Assembly (NCBI RefSeq): GCF_000816495.1
Contig: NZ_JXBK01000001.1
Location: forward strand, 1,163,400-1,227,399
From: Acinetobacter harbinensis
GTDB taxonomy: Bacteria > Pseudomonadota > Gammaproteobacteria > Pseudomonadales > Moraxellaceae
Length of the DNA stretch: 64,000 nt
Direction of reading: 5' to 3'
The notes under the pieces were generated by a model that had not been told where the DNA came from, did no database searches, and worked only from the letters and a program-made list of their open reading frames with translations. This document shows, piece by piece, positions 51,095 through 59,506 of the stretch. The first letter of the stretch is position 1; every line of letters begins with the position of its first letter. Position numbers and translations under genes: made by a program.

Positions 51095-52246
51095 ATGCCC
51101 AATGTTTTAAGCTCAATCCCTATACGTTTGCTGTTTGCACTCACGCCCATCATGTTGGCGATGAGCGGCTGTAGCACCACTGAATCCCAAAAAACCATGA
51201 CAGCGCCATCTCAGTTTACTAGCAGCGTGGCTTATCCTGCGGTGGACAGTACTTTGGGTGAAAAACTCTATCCCAATGAACATGCAATAGCTGAGGATAT
51301 CTCTACAATTATTGCGCAGTCGATCCGGCAGGAATATGCCGCAGGTCAAGCGCGCCGTGATGCACATCCTAAAGCGCATGGCTGTGTGCGTGCAGAGTTT
51401 CAAGTCTCAGAACAATTGCCGCCTTCACTTGCGCAGGGTATTTTTGTGCCGGGTAAAATCTATCAAGCGTGGATTCGTTTTTCCAATGGTTCGCGTGATG
51501 CAGAGCAAGCGGATATTAAAAGAGATGCACGCGGCATGGCCATTAAAGTTATGGGGGTCGCAGGCCAAAAACTTTTACCCGATGAGCAAGCCACCCAAGA
51601 CTTTATCATGATCAATCATCCGGTGTTTTTTGCCAATGATCCAGTGCGTTATAAGTCTTTAATGCAAGATGTGAATAGCGACAGTTTATTGAAAAAACTG
51701 CATATTCCATTTGCGCTGGGCATCAAAGGTGCGCTGATTGCTTTAAATACAAATACTAAAATTGCCGATCCTGTACAAACCCGTTATTGGTCGATGGTGC
51801 CTTATCAATTAGGCATCGGTGATACACGTCAGGCAATTAAATATTCTGCTCGCGCATGTACGCCCGTGAAAACATCGATACCCGATCATCCGAGTGATAA
51901 TTTTTTACGTGAGACTTTAAAAAATAATCTGCAAAAAAGCGATGCCTGTATGGAGTTTTTGTTACAACCTAGAACCTCCGCAGATTTGTCGGTTGAAGAC
52001 TCAATGACCGAATGGAAGGAAAGCCAAGCCCCATTTTATAAAGTGGCCACCATTCGCATTCCTCAACAAGTGTTTGATACGCCAGCGCAGAATGAATTTT
52101 GTGAAAATTTATCCTTTAGTCCGTGGCATGCCGTAGCCGAACATAAACCGTTGGGTGTCACCAATCGCTTGCGTAAGGTGATTTATAATCACATCAGCCA
52201 AGTTCGACATGAGATAAATTCAGTACCAAGAGTAGAGCCAAAATAA
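51095..52246 (+). CDS. Catalase-fold heme lipoprotein (small catalase-family peroxidase)
   Basis: A 383-residue protein with a lipoprotein signal (MLAMSGC, Cys26) and then the compact catalase fold: HPKAHGCVRAEFQV with the distal His, RFSNGSRDAEQADIKRDARGMAIKVMG, DFIMINHPVFFANDP, and FSPWHAVAEHKPLGVTNRLRKVIYNHI. The final block carries the R-x-x-x-Y (RKVIY) proximal heme ligand. Truncated members act as peroxidases or peroxide-linked lyases more than as catalases. A lipid anchor would place it in the periplasmic face of the envelope, unusual for a catalase relative. SD AAGGA; ends in a strong terminator. Confidence 0.85.
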   Translation: MPNVLSSIPIRLLFALTPIMLAMSGCSTTESQKTMTAPSQFTSSVAYPAVDSTLGEKLYPNEHAIAEDISTIIAQSIRQEYAAGQARRDAHPKAHGCVRAEFQVSEQLPPSLAQGIFVPGKIYQAWIRFSNGSRDAEQADIKRDARGMAIKVMGVAGQKLLPDEQATQDFIMINHPVFFANDPVRYKSLMQDVNSDSLLKKLHIPFALGIKGALIALNTNTKIADPVQTRYWSMVPYQLGIGDTRQAIKYSARACTPVKTSIPDHPSDNFLRETLKNNLQKSDACMEFLLQPRTSADLSVEDSMTEWKESQAPFYKVATIRIPQQVFDTPAQNEFCENLSFSPWHAVAEHKPLGVTNRLRKVIYNHISQVRHEINSVPRVEPK

Positions 52247-52262
52247 GTACAGTTAACAATTC

Positions 52263-52304
52263 AAAAACCGCCCCTGATGATGATCTTCATCAGGGGCGGT
52301 TTAA
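52263..52304. terminator. Bidirectional terminator catalase-like gene / Ter biosynthetic arm
   Basis: A perfect 16-bp stem AAACCGCCCCTGATGA / TCATCAGGGGCGGTTT with a six-base loop and A/T tails on both sides, between converging transcripts. Confidence 0.93.
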
Positions 52305-52388
52305 TTAAGCTAAAACGTGTCAGTCCAGCAGTTGAAATGCAGTGCTATAAAGCTATAGCGCATTGAGACCAAGTCTCTTGATCAGACA

Positions 52389-53318
52389 TTAATAGGCAAT
52401 CGCACCTTCAGTGTGATGGGCAAGATGGCTCTTACTTAAACCAAAAGTCTGATAGCGCAATAAAATCATTTCTGCCCAATTGCGATGCGTGGCCGGTTCT
52501 AACATCGAACCATGGCTTTTAAACACACTTTTGGCATCTTGCGATAGAATTTGTTGCGCCTCATAAAAATCTTCGGCATTGACCTGAAAAGCATGATGAA
52601 TAATTGGAATTTGTGAAGGATGAATCGCGGTTTTGGTGTGAATTCCGTTATTCATGTCTTGGTATAACTCATCGATCAGCAATTGTGTGCGGTCAATATG
52701 TTCACATACCGGTGAACTCAGTTGAAAGCCCGCTGGTATAAATAAACCGGCCAACTGTGAAATTAAGATACCAACCGGAGTTTGATAAATGGTGCTGTTT
52801 TTGGGTCGACGTAGATGTAAACACGACAGCAGATCATTGCCGCCAATTCTTAAACACAGTGTTTTATGAAAATCATATTTAAGCGCTTTGCTTAGCTCAA
52901 TATTGTGTCCCATATCAAAGATTTCTTTGGTTTCAAGCGTCGGCATTAAATTCAGATTTGCCGGTAAAACCTCCATCCACTGGGTTAAATCATGCAGGGT
53001 AAACTTGGGTAAAATCATACCGCTATAGGTATGGTTTAAGTCCCAATCGACAATGTGCTTGGCCATTTCAATATTTCGAGGGCGAATAAACATGGCCGGT
53101 GCTTTTAAATTGGGCTGCTCTAAGCGCTTTTGTAATAACAGCTTCAGATTGACCATCGCCGTTTGCACATCTTTTTCAAGCACGGCATCTTCTAAACACA
53201 CCGCAATTGATTTGAGGATGGGAAATTTAATCCCTTCGGTAACCTCCCATAATTGTTCGTGGGTGGCCGGAATATACATGGTGGCGCCCAGTTCAATGGC
53301 ATGTTGCAGTTGTTTCAT
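52389..53318 (-). CDS. HpcH/HpaI aldolase / citrate-lyase-like protein of the Ter biosynthetic arm
   Basis: A 309-residue protein resembling the citrate lyase beta subunit / HpcH-HpaI aldolase TIM barrel. It has an early PATHE (11-20 region), SIAVCLEDAV with the Glu/Asp metal ligand, MFIRPRN, LPKF, LMPTLETKEIF (second Glu) and CLRIGGNDLLS. These enzymes make or break carbon-carbon bonds using acetyl-CoA, pyruvate or oxaloacetate. It is the last of five overlapping genes that read leftward; its start overlaps the previous stop by four bases. Such lyases recur beside ter genes in known Ter loci. The substrate is unknown. Confidence 0.85.
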   Translation of the reverse strand: MKQLQHAIELGATMYIPATHEQLWEVTEGIKFPILKSIAVCLEDAVLEKDVQTAMVNLKLLLQKRLEQPNLKAPAMFIRPRNIEMAKHIVDWDLNHTYSGMILPKFTLHDLTQWMEVLPANLNLMPTLETKEIFDMGHNIELSKALKYDFHKTLCLRIGGNDLLSCLHLRRPKNSTIYQTPVGILISQLAGLFIPAGFQLSSPVCEHIDRTQLLIDELYQDMNNGIHTKTAIHPSQIPIIHHAFQVNAEDFYEAQQILSQDAKSVFKSHGSMLEPATHRNWAEMILLRYQTFGLSKSHLAHHTEGAIAY

Positions 53319-54475
53319 TTATTTTTCTCGACTTTCTTAATCAGCGTCACGGCATGATATGGGCCCAATTGAGCACCTAAAATATCCACCGGAATATGCT
53401 GTTCCTGTGCAAAATGTAATAGAAGTTGCACATGCGGATTGGCTGGATCACGGATTAATATTCTTTCTGGCACACGTCTTAAGACCGCCCGTGTGGCTTC
53501 TGCAATGCTGGGTTTAATACGATTAATATTCTGCACATCATAGGTTTGAGAAATCCATGCAATGGTCTCTAAACAAATTTTTTGTTGCGTCAGCCGAATT
53601 TCATTGTTCCACTCGACGCATTCTAAACATGGGTTTTGTGCAATCCGCGTTAAAATTTTCTCGACAAAATCGACCGAAATATCCTGTTTGGATAAATGTT
53701 GATAGATTAAGCAGCTGTGCCAGTTTTGCGATTGATAGCAATTTTGTTTGGCAGATTCAAAATCAATCTGATCTTTTAAAATCGTACGTGAAGTTAAACC
53801 TGAAATGACCGAACCCAAAATACCAAACGGAATGAGCCAATCTTCACAGCTGGCACTGAGCCATGAATAGCCACCTAAATCGGCTAAAGTCACCAACCGT
53901 GGAATGTCCCATCCTGCATCAAACAGCGCTGGATAATCGGCTAAATTTTGGGTTAGCTCACGGCAGATGGCACCTTTGCCTGTCCAACCATCGACAAACA
54001 CAATATTTTCTGCAGCATGCTGATCAATAATGGCATGTAAGGCTGCAAAATCGATGCCGCGGTCACGAATAATACTGATACCGTAATGCAGGCAAGGCTG
54101 ATGCTGGGCAATGGTGTGTTTTAGCAGTACACCCAAAGGCACACCGGCACGCACCAAACTGACCAAAATAATTGGCTGCTCTTTAAAGCGCGTGCGTAAA
54201 GAATTGGCAATTTTCTGTACATCGCTTGCAAGACGGTCTGCACCTTGCTCAAAAGCGTAGTGGAAGTGCCGCATTTGCTCATCCGAAGGCGGTTGTTCCA
54301 CACTAATCATTTGTGAATAATGCTTTTCTCCCGACTGAATGAGATACTCTTTTTCTGCCAATGGCGTCGGCTCAAGATCATCAATTTGCAGTAAAAAGGT
54401 CACATCTTGCGGTCGATAAGAGCCATGAAAACCTAAGGTGCTTAGGTCGTGTGCAGGTTGCTGCTGTTTAGACAT
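53315..54475 (-). CDS. PRTase_1/StiP-family protein with PELOTA-like C-terminus
   Basis: A 386-residue protein of the Ter-associated family labelled PRTase_1 or cysteine protease StiP. The N-terminal part reads GSYRPQDVTFLLQ..EKEYLIQSGEKHYSQM (18-56). A phosphoribosyltransferase-like loop VDGWTGKGA (161-169) follows, in the place of the PRPP-binding VDDxxxTGxT. The last about 75 residues (IAEATRAVLRRVPERILIRDP..LGPYHAVTLIKK) resemble the PELOTA/L7Ae-like RNA-binding domain. By published comparative genomics of Ter systems such proteins were proposed to make an RNA-like nucleotide product; this has not been shown here. It overlaps both neighbours (8 and 4 bases). Confidence 0.82.
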   Translation of the reverse strand: MSKQQQPAHDLSTLGFHGSYRPQDVTFLLQIDDLEPTPLAEKEYLIQSGEKHYSQMISVEQPPSDEQMRHFHYAFEQGADRLASDVQKIANSLRTRFKEQPIILVSLVRAGVPLGVLLKHTIAQHQPCLHYGISIIRDRGIDFAALHAIIDQHAAENIVFVDGWTGKGAICRELTQNLADYPALFDAGWDIPRLVTLADLGGYSWLSASCEDWLIPFGILGSVISGLTSRTILKDQIDFESAKQNCYQSQNWHSCLIYQHLSKQDISVDFVEKILTRIAQNPCLECVEWNNEIRLTQQKICLETIAWISQTYDVQNINRIKPSIAEATRAVLRRVPERILIRDPANPHVQLLLHFAQEQHIPVDILGAQLGPYHAVTLIKKVEKNK

Positions 54476-55247
54476 GACCTAAATATCCTTTTGATTGATA
54501 ATCTTGCATTAAGCTTTGCGCTAAAAATTTATCCAATTGGCTGTTTTTAGGCATACCAAACCAGTCGCAACACGCCAAAAAGCCTGCATCGGACAAGCTA
54601 TCGCCCCAACCTAAAATGACGCGTTCACGGTTCGGATCATATTTATTAATAAAAAATTCAACCGCTTTTTGCTTAGACACAAATTTAGGAATAATGGCCA
54701 AATTATTGCCGTTCACATGCACGTAGCAGTGTTCAAGTACTTCAGCAGGCAAGTTGTCAATAATTTTGGATAAAAATAAAGGTTCAGGATCATTCTGTTT
54801 GGCCACGGTATAAATTTTGCCGCCATTTTCTTCTACCGTCCATGTACGGATTGAACCAAAAGGTTTGGCGTAATCCAGTAGCGCATGCGGTAAATCATTC
54901 AGCAAATCTTCTAATTCTGCGGCTGACTGTTTTTGCAAACTGAGCCATTCTTGATCAACGTTTTGGTCTGCGGCTAAAATGGTTCCGCCATGTGAGCAGA
55001 CCGCGCCGTGCTGAAAAGGAATATGTACACGCTGTAACGCTTCCACAGAACGCGCAGTCACCGGTACAACTTCAGCCGACTGCAACAACCAATTGACGAA
55101 GATTTGTTGTTTGGGCAACATATACGACAGCGGCTCACCGGATTTATCTGTGGTGGCAACTTTGTGCTGTGCTGTTGGCGTGCTTTTGCGATGGGTCTGA
55201 AAAAGGGTGTCATCTAGATCAACAAAAATTAACGGCTTAGTCTGCAT
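54468..55247 (-). CDS. HAD-superfamily phosphatase of the Ter biosynthetic arm
   Basis: A 259-residue HAD hydrolase: motif I FVDLDDTLFQT (8-18), motif II region VVPVTARS, a Lys in SKQKAVEFFIN (motif III) and motif IV LGWGDSLSDAGFLACCDWFGMP. The Cof-like layout suggests a sugar-phosphate or nucleotide phosphatase. It overlaps the gene before by 11 bases and the gene after by 8, so it is made together with the PRTase proteins and probably dephosphorylates their product. Confidence 0.85.
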   Translation of the reverse strand: MQTKPLIFVDLDDTLFQTHRKSTPTAQHKVATTDKSGEPLSYMLPKQQIFVNWLLQSAEVVPVTARSVEALQRVHIPFQHGAVCSHGGTILAADQNVDQEWLSLQKQSAAELEDLLNDLPHALLDYAKPFGSIRTWTVEENGGKIYTVAKQNDPEPLFLSKIIDNLPAEVLEHCYVHVNGNNLAIIPKFVSKQKAVEFFINKYDPNRERVILGWGDSLSDAGFLACCDWFGMPKNSQLDKFLAQSLMQDYQSKGYLGHV

Positions 55248-56361
55248 AACTGATCACTTCCAAATTTTTTATTTGTTCAAAAAGTATCGGATCGACACTG
55301 TCTTGGGCGGTTTCAATCACCAATAGCACACGGTCAAATTGTTGATGCTTTACGTTGTAGGCATAGTTATTAATATTTAAGCCGTAATTGTCTTTAAAGC
55401 CGCAAATGCTTTCAATGGCATGGCCTTGCTTGATTGGAGAACGCGTGGTGGCACTGTAATACACCTCAGCGCCTTGCTGTTCGAGTTGCTCGGCAATCAG
55501 AAATGGAATCCAGCTAAATTCACCCGAACCCAACACCAAAATTTTCTCGTTGGCACGTGCCGGCGGAACATTTGGCCACGCGCTACAATTTAAAAAGGTC
55601 GGTTCGCGTCCCCAATCTTGCGGGGCAATAATTTTTTGGCTTTGTTGCTCGGTGGAGCTGACATCTGGCATATTAACAACAATCTTTTGGTTGTTCTCTT
55701 GCCATTGCCAATGCCCTTGTAATAAAGACACCACTTCCACCGGAATGCCTAAGTCATCGGTAACCAGATGCTGTTCGGCCCAGTTGACCAAGGTCACTAA
55801 AACAATGCGTTCTACCTGATCTAAACCGGATTTTTTTAAGCTAAGAATTAAATTTCGAAAGGTTTTTCCAGTCGAGATTTCATCATCGACCAAAATCAGG
55901 GTTTTTGAATTGACCACATGTTGATGCTTGATTGGATCATGACTGGATAAAATAAACTGATCTTGTGCATGACTATGTTCTTCTAAAAACAAACCCAGAG
56001 TGGGCAAGCTTGCAACGGGATGGCGCGTGGTGGTTAAAAAAATCGCATTTTGCCCGACGTGCTTTTTAAACTCACGATATACCCCAGCGCCTAAACCGAC
56101 CGCGGTTTCTGCCATACCAATCACCGTGATGGGATAAGGCAAATCTTGCGGAATAAGGGCGCTTAAATCTTGATAGCTTTTTTGCATCACCGATGGTGCA
56201 ACCGGAATATGTTTACCCAAGACTTTTGAGACAAATAAAAAGGCACGTTTCGGATTGATACGTTCTGCAAAGCTGAGTAAATCATTCAATTGCCATTCAG
56301 GATGGTGCTGATTAACCGTGACGCTAATTCGGCCACGGCTTAAATCAATATGTTTTATCAA
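55237..56361 (-). CDS. PRTase_2-TRSP protein of the Ter biosynthetic arm
   Basis: A 374-residue protein with an orotate-PRTase-like domain; the PRPP loop LILVDDEISTGKTFRNLI spans 155-172. A C-terminal TRSP domain (about 265-374) is named for the motif seen in SATTRSPIKQGHAI. It probably transfers or removes a phosphoribosyl group. The start is TTG at 56361, overlapping the ATP-grasp stop as TTGA; the next Met is 58 residues in and inside the conserved domain, so TTG is the only reasonable start. Confidence 0.85.
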   Translation of the reverse strand: MIKHIDLSRGRISVTVNQHHPEWQLNDLLSFAERINPKRAFLFVSKVLGKHIPVAPSVMQKSYQDLSALIPQDLPYPITVIGMAETAVGLGAGVYREFKKHVGQNAIFLTTTRHPVASLPTLGLFLEEHSHAQDQFILSSHDPIKHQHVVNSKTLILVDDEISTGKTFRNLILSLKKSGLDQVERIVLVTLVNWAEQHLVTDDLGIPVEVVSLLQGHWQWQENNQKIVVNMPDVSSTEQQSQKIIAPQDWGREPTFLNCSAWPNVPPARANEKILVLGSGEFSWIPFLIAEQLEQQGAEVYYSATTRSPIKQGHAIESICGFKDNYGLNINNYAYNVKHQQFDRVLLVIETAQDSVDPILFEQIKNLEVISYAD

Positions 56362-57374
56362 TGTGTATCATCCATTTTTATACTTTGCATGACCGGCAAA
56401 ACTTGCACCACCGCAATTGGTTCGGGGCGCACTAAAGCCAGTTGTAATTTTTCAGCCAACAGTTCTGCCACTAAATTAATACCGGTATGTTGGGTATAGG
56501 CAAAACCGCCGGCGGGGCGTGGATTAATTTCTAAAATGTGCCATACGCCTTGATCATCTTGCTTAAATTGAATATTAATTAGGCCGTCACATTGGAAATG
56601 CTGTACTAAGGTTGTGCAAATAGCATGACAAGGATGCTCGACATAACATTCTTGATAAAACTTAAACTTAATCCGAGTCACCAAAGCCAAAATCTGACCG
56701 TTGCTACAGGCAATATCGACCGAACATTCTTGCCCACTTAAAAAAGGCATGATCAAATAGTCAATCGGCGACTCTAGTTGCGCATACGCTTCGATAAATT
56801 GTTGGGTATTGCATAACGTATTGGATTGAAAGTGCTGAAAATAAGACACCTCATCACTTAATCGTACAAAGCCTGCACCATAAACGCCGTAGACCGGTTT
56901 TGCACAAATACTGTGATAGCGATATTGATACGCTTGAATTGCTTCGATTAGGCTTTCACGGCTCTGTACTTGAGTGGCCGGAATATTGGGTAAGTTTAAA
57001 GCTGCACAAATTTGCCCAAAAGCAAATTTATTGTTGATATGGTCATGCTGATTTACACCGATTGCACCAGTGATGAGTTGAATCCCATTTTCACTAAACT
57101 CATGACGAAATTTTTCAATAAATTGTCCATGTTTACCGCAAAATAACAGCTGAATATTATGCAATTTACATTGGCTTAATAACCAAGCTACGCTGTCTGC
57201 CACAGCAGGCTGTTGCACAAAATGATCGGCATATAATTTTAGTTCAGGCCGCTTTAGGCTATGTGAACAAAAAATAGTGAGATGAGAAGATAAATTTGAA
57301 TGTTTTAAGTGTTGAATGATGTCGTTTTGACAGGAGTAACTTTCCGCAATCCAGATGTTGTAATGCAATTTCAC
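56358..57374 (-). CDS. ATP-grasp ligase of the Ter biosynthetic arm
   Basis: A 338-residue ATP-grasp enzyme: an N-terminal Rossmann-like part, then YRYHSICAKPVYGVYGAGFVRL (nucleotide-binding Lys and Gly loop), FLSGQECSVDIAC and the metal-binding HILEINPRPAGGFAYTQ. The family joins a carboxylate to an amine or thiol through an acyl phosphate. It is first in the five-gene leftward transcript, with GTG start at 57374 (context weak) and the TATAAT at 57426-57431 upstream. The substrate is unknown; the order ligase, PRTase, phosphatase, PRTase, lyase suggests a dedicated pathway. Confidence 0.85.
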   Translation of the reverse strand: MKLHYNIWIAESYSCQNDIIQHLKHSNLSSHLTIFCSHSLKRPELKLYADHFVQQPAVADSVAWLLSQCKLHNIQLLFCGKHGQFIEKFRHEFSENGIQLITGAIGVNQHDHINNKFAFGQICAALNLPNIPATQVQSRESLIEAIQAYQYRYHSICAKPVYGVYGAGFVRLSDEVSYFQHFQSNTLCNTQQFIEAYAQLESPIDYLIMPFLSGQECSVDIACSNGQILALVTRIKFKFYQECYVEHPCHAICTTLVQHFQCDGLINIQFKQDDQGVWHILEINPRPAGGFAYTQHTGINLVAELLAEKLQLALVRPEPIAVVQVLPVMQSIKMDDTH

Positions 57375-57425
57375 AGTAAATTTGATCTCAATTTTCTTTA
57401 ATAACGATTATGAATTTATGTTCGC

Positions 57426-57431
57426 ATTATA
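57426..57431 (-). promoter_or_regulatory. Putative -10 box of the Ter biosynthetic arm
   Basis: A perfect TATAAT on the minus strand, about 52 bases before the ATP-grasp start. The hexamer 17 bases further upstream (ATTATA) is a poor -35, so an activator may be needed. Confidence 0.5.
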
Positions 57432-57576
57432 CACAGCGCGGGGGAATATATAATTATTCATGTTATAGATGCAATGATTTTATCGCAGCAAAAGAGAAGT
57501 TATAAAAATGAATGGAAAAAAGCAATTTAGCTAGGGCGTATAAAAAATATATGTTACAACATTACAAACTTATTTA

Positions 57577-57613
57577 ACTCGTTGTTGACGAGTGATTTCA
57601 ATTTTTATATTAA
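57577..57613 (+). promoter_or_regulatory. Putative promoter and operator of the terA operon
   Basis: -35 TTGACG (57585-57590), 17 bases, -10 TATTAA (57608-57613). The inverted repeat ACTCGT-TGTTG-ACGAGT (57577-57593) lies across the -35, as expected for a repressor site. The start of terA is about 60 bases downstream. Confidence 0.55.
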
Positions 57614-57671
57614 TATAATTCAGACGTTTAATGAATTAAAATTACTACCATAATCTTATAAGAGGGTTTGT

Positions 57672-58868
57672 ATGCAACTTGTTGCTGGCGGGAATATTGC
57701 TCTAGTCTCTGAAGTCATTGAAGTTTTAATTAAAACCACCGTTCCTAACCCAGTTGAACTCGATCTGACCGCCTATCTTTTAGCAGAAACCACACAAAAA
57801 GTACGCGGTGATCAGGACATGATTTTCTATGGTCAAACCCAAACGGCCAATCAAAGTGTGGTTTTAGTACAATCGGTCTCGAACAGTCCTTTTTTAACAC
57901 GCTTTAAAATTAATACCGCACTGATCGATCCGCAAATTCAAAAAGTTGTGCTATGTGCCACATTAAATGCCCCACATGATTTTAGCCGACTTCCTGCGGT
58001 GCAGATTGACGTTTTATCTGGTCCACAAATGCTGGCACAAGCACAGGTTGAGACCCAAGCAAGAACTGAAAAAGCCTTAATTTTGGCCGAAGTGTATAAG
58101 CATAACCATCAATGGAAGTTCCGATTTATTAATCAAGGCTTCAATGGTGGTTTAAAGCCTTTGGCGGAAAATTTTGGTGTGATTATTGATGAAAGTACAG
58201 CGCATACTTCACCAACACCAACACCAACACCAACACCAACACCTATAAAGTCGAATATTAATTTATCCAAGATTAAATTGGATAAAAACAATTCGAGCAT
58301 TAATTTAACCAAGAAAGGCTCGGGCTTTGGCAAAATTTCAGTCAATTTAAACTGGAATAAATCGCAACCTAAATCAGAATCCTTTTTTCAAAAACTGACG
58401 CGTGCCAATGCGATTGATTTAGATTTGGGCGCCATGGTGCAACTTAAAGATGGCACGATTGATTTGGTGCAACCTTTAGGCAACCGATTCGGACATTTTG
58501 ACCGCGTTCCCTATATTCAATTGGACGCAGATGACCGGACTGGCGCATCGATCAATGGTGAAAATTTACATATTAACGGCAATCAATGGGATCAGATTGA
58601 ACGGGTGGTGATTTATGCCTATATTTATAAAGGTGCCGCGCAATGGGCTGCCACAGATGGTGTGGTCAGCATTCGTATTCCAGATCAGCCAGAAATTGAA
58701 GTGCGTTTAACCGAAGGCGACCAACTCACCACCTGTGCCATTGTTGAATTAAAAAATGTCAAAGGTGCAATTCAGGCCAACCGTGAAGTACGTTATTTCA
58801 AAGATCAACAACTTTTAGATCAGTTTTATCATTTTGGCTTTCGTTGGACACAAGGTTCAAAAGATTAA
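57672..58868 (+). CDS. terA: TerA-type protein (TerD-like domain + TerA domain)
   Basis: A 398-residue cytoplasmic Ter protein. The N-terminal TerD-like domain (about 1-175) ends in WKFRFINQGFNGGLKPLAENFG but lacks the acidic calcium loop of TerD. A Pro-Thr linker (179-193) follows, encoded by a six-base tandem repeat. The C-terminal TerA domain has INLTKKGSGFGKISVNLNWN, AIDLDLGAMVQLKDG, LDADDRTGASINGENLHING and WAATDGVVSIRIPDQPEIEVRL, as in TerA of tellurite-resistance plasmids. SD AGAGGG before ATG 57672. It opens the rightward ter operon; exact biochemical role is unknown. Confidence 0.9.
   Translation: MQLVAGGNIALVSEVIEVLIKTTVPNPVELDLTAYLLAETTQKVRGDQDMIFYGQTQTANQSVVLVQSVSNSPFLTRFKINTALIDPQIQKVVLCATLNAPHDFSRLPAVQIDVLSGPQMLAQAQVETQARTEKALILAEVYKHNHQWKFRFINQGFNGGLKPLAENFGVIIDESTAHTSPTPTPTPTPTPIKSNINLSKIKLDKNNSSINLTKKGSGFGKISVNLNWNKSQPKSESFFQKLTRANAIDLDLGAMVQLKDGTIDLVQPLGNRFGHFDRVPYIQLDADDRTGASINGENLHINGNQWDQIERVVIYAYIYKGAAQWAATDGVVSIRIPDQPEIEVRLTEGDQLTTCAIVELKNVKGAIQANREVRYFKDQQLLDQFYHFGFRWTQGSKD
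58211..58243 (+). repeat. Hexanucleotide repeat in terA
   Basis: ACCAAC occurs five and a half times in tandem and encodes the Pro-Thr linker of TerA. The unit is two codons long, so copy-number changes keep the frame. Confidence 0.95.
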
Positions 58869-58910
58869 GTCGATTCATTTAATTTTAAGTAATCAAGCAG
58901 AGGAAAAAAC

Positions 58911-59486
58911 ATGGCTATTTCATTAAACAAAGGTGGCAATCTCTCGTTAAGTAAAACCGATCCATCGCTGAACCAAGTGTTAATTGGCTTGGGCTGGGAT
59001 GCACGCGCAACCGATGGCGTCGATTTTGACTTAGATGCCTCCGCATTTTTATTGGCTGCCAATGATAAAGTTCGTGGCGAATCTGATTTTATTTTTTATA
59101 ACCAAATACGCTCTCCTGAAGGTTCGGTTGAACATACTGGCGATAACCGTACCGGCGAGGGCGATGGTGATGATGAAGCCGTAAAAATCAACTTGGCAAA
59201 AGTACCGGCTGATGTACAGAAAATTGCCATTACCGTGACCATTCATGACGCACAAAATCGTGGGCAAAATTTTGGTCAAGTACAAAATGCCTTTATTCGT
59301 GTGGTCAATGATCAAACCAATGTCGAAATCGTGCGTTTTGACTTAAATGAAGATTATTCAACCGAAACCGCCATGATTTTTGGCGAATTATATCGTCATA
59401 ACAATGAGTGGAAATTCAGAGCTGTAGGTCAAGGCTATAACGGTGGTCTAAGTGCCATGTGCAGTCAATACGGCATTAATATTTAA
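58911..59486 (+). CDS. terD: TerD-family calcium-binding stress protein (first copy)
   Basis: A 191-residue TerD protein: [35 protein letters not shown], the acidic calcium-binding loop [19 protein letters not shown] and the C-terminal [27 protein letters not shown]. TerD proteins respond to tellurite, phage, colicins and other chemical stress, probably as calcium-dependent scaffolds at the membrane. SD AGAGGA. It is followed by the TerC-like membrane protein after 20 bases. Confidence 0.95.
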   Translation: MAISLNKGGNLSLSKTDPSLNQVLIGLGWDARATDGVDFDLDASAFLLAANDKVRGESDFIFYNQIRSPEGSVEHTGDNRTGEGDGDDEAVKINLAKVPADVQKIAITVTIHDAQNRGQNFGQVQNAFIRVVNDQTNVEIVRFDLNEDYSTETAMIFGELYRHNNEWKFRAVGQGYNGGLSAMCSQYGINI

Positions 59487-59506
59487 GCCCAAGCCTAGGT
59501 CAAAAA

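Noticed and set aside
58211..58243. Tandem repeat considered as a CRISPR-like array
   Set aside because: The unit is six bases with no spacers and lies inside a coding gene. No CRISPR array or cas gene was found in the window.
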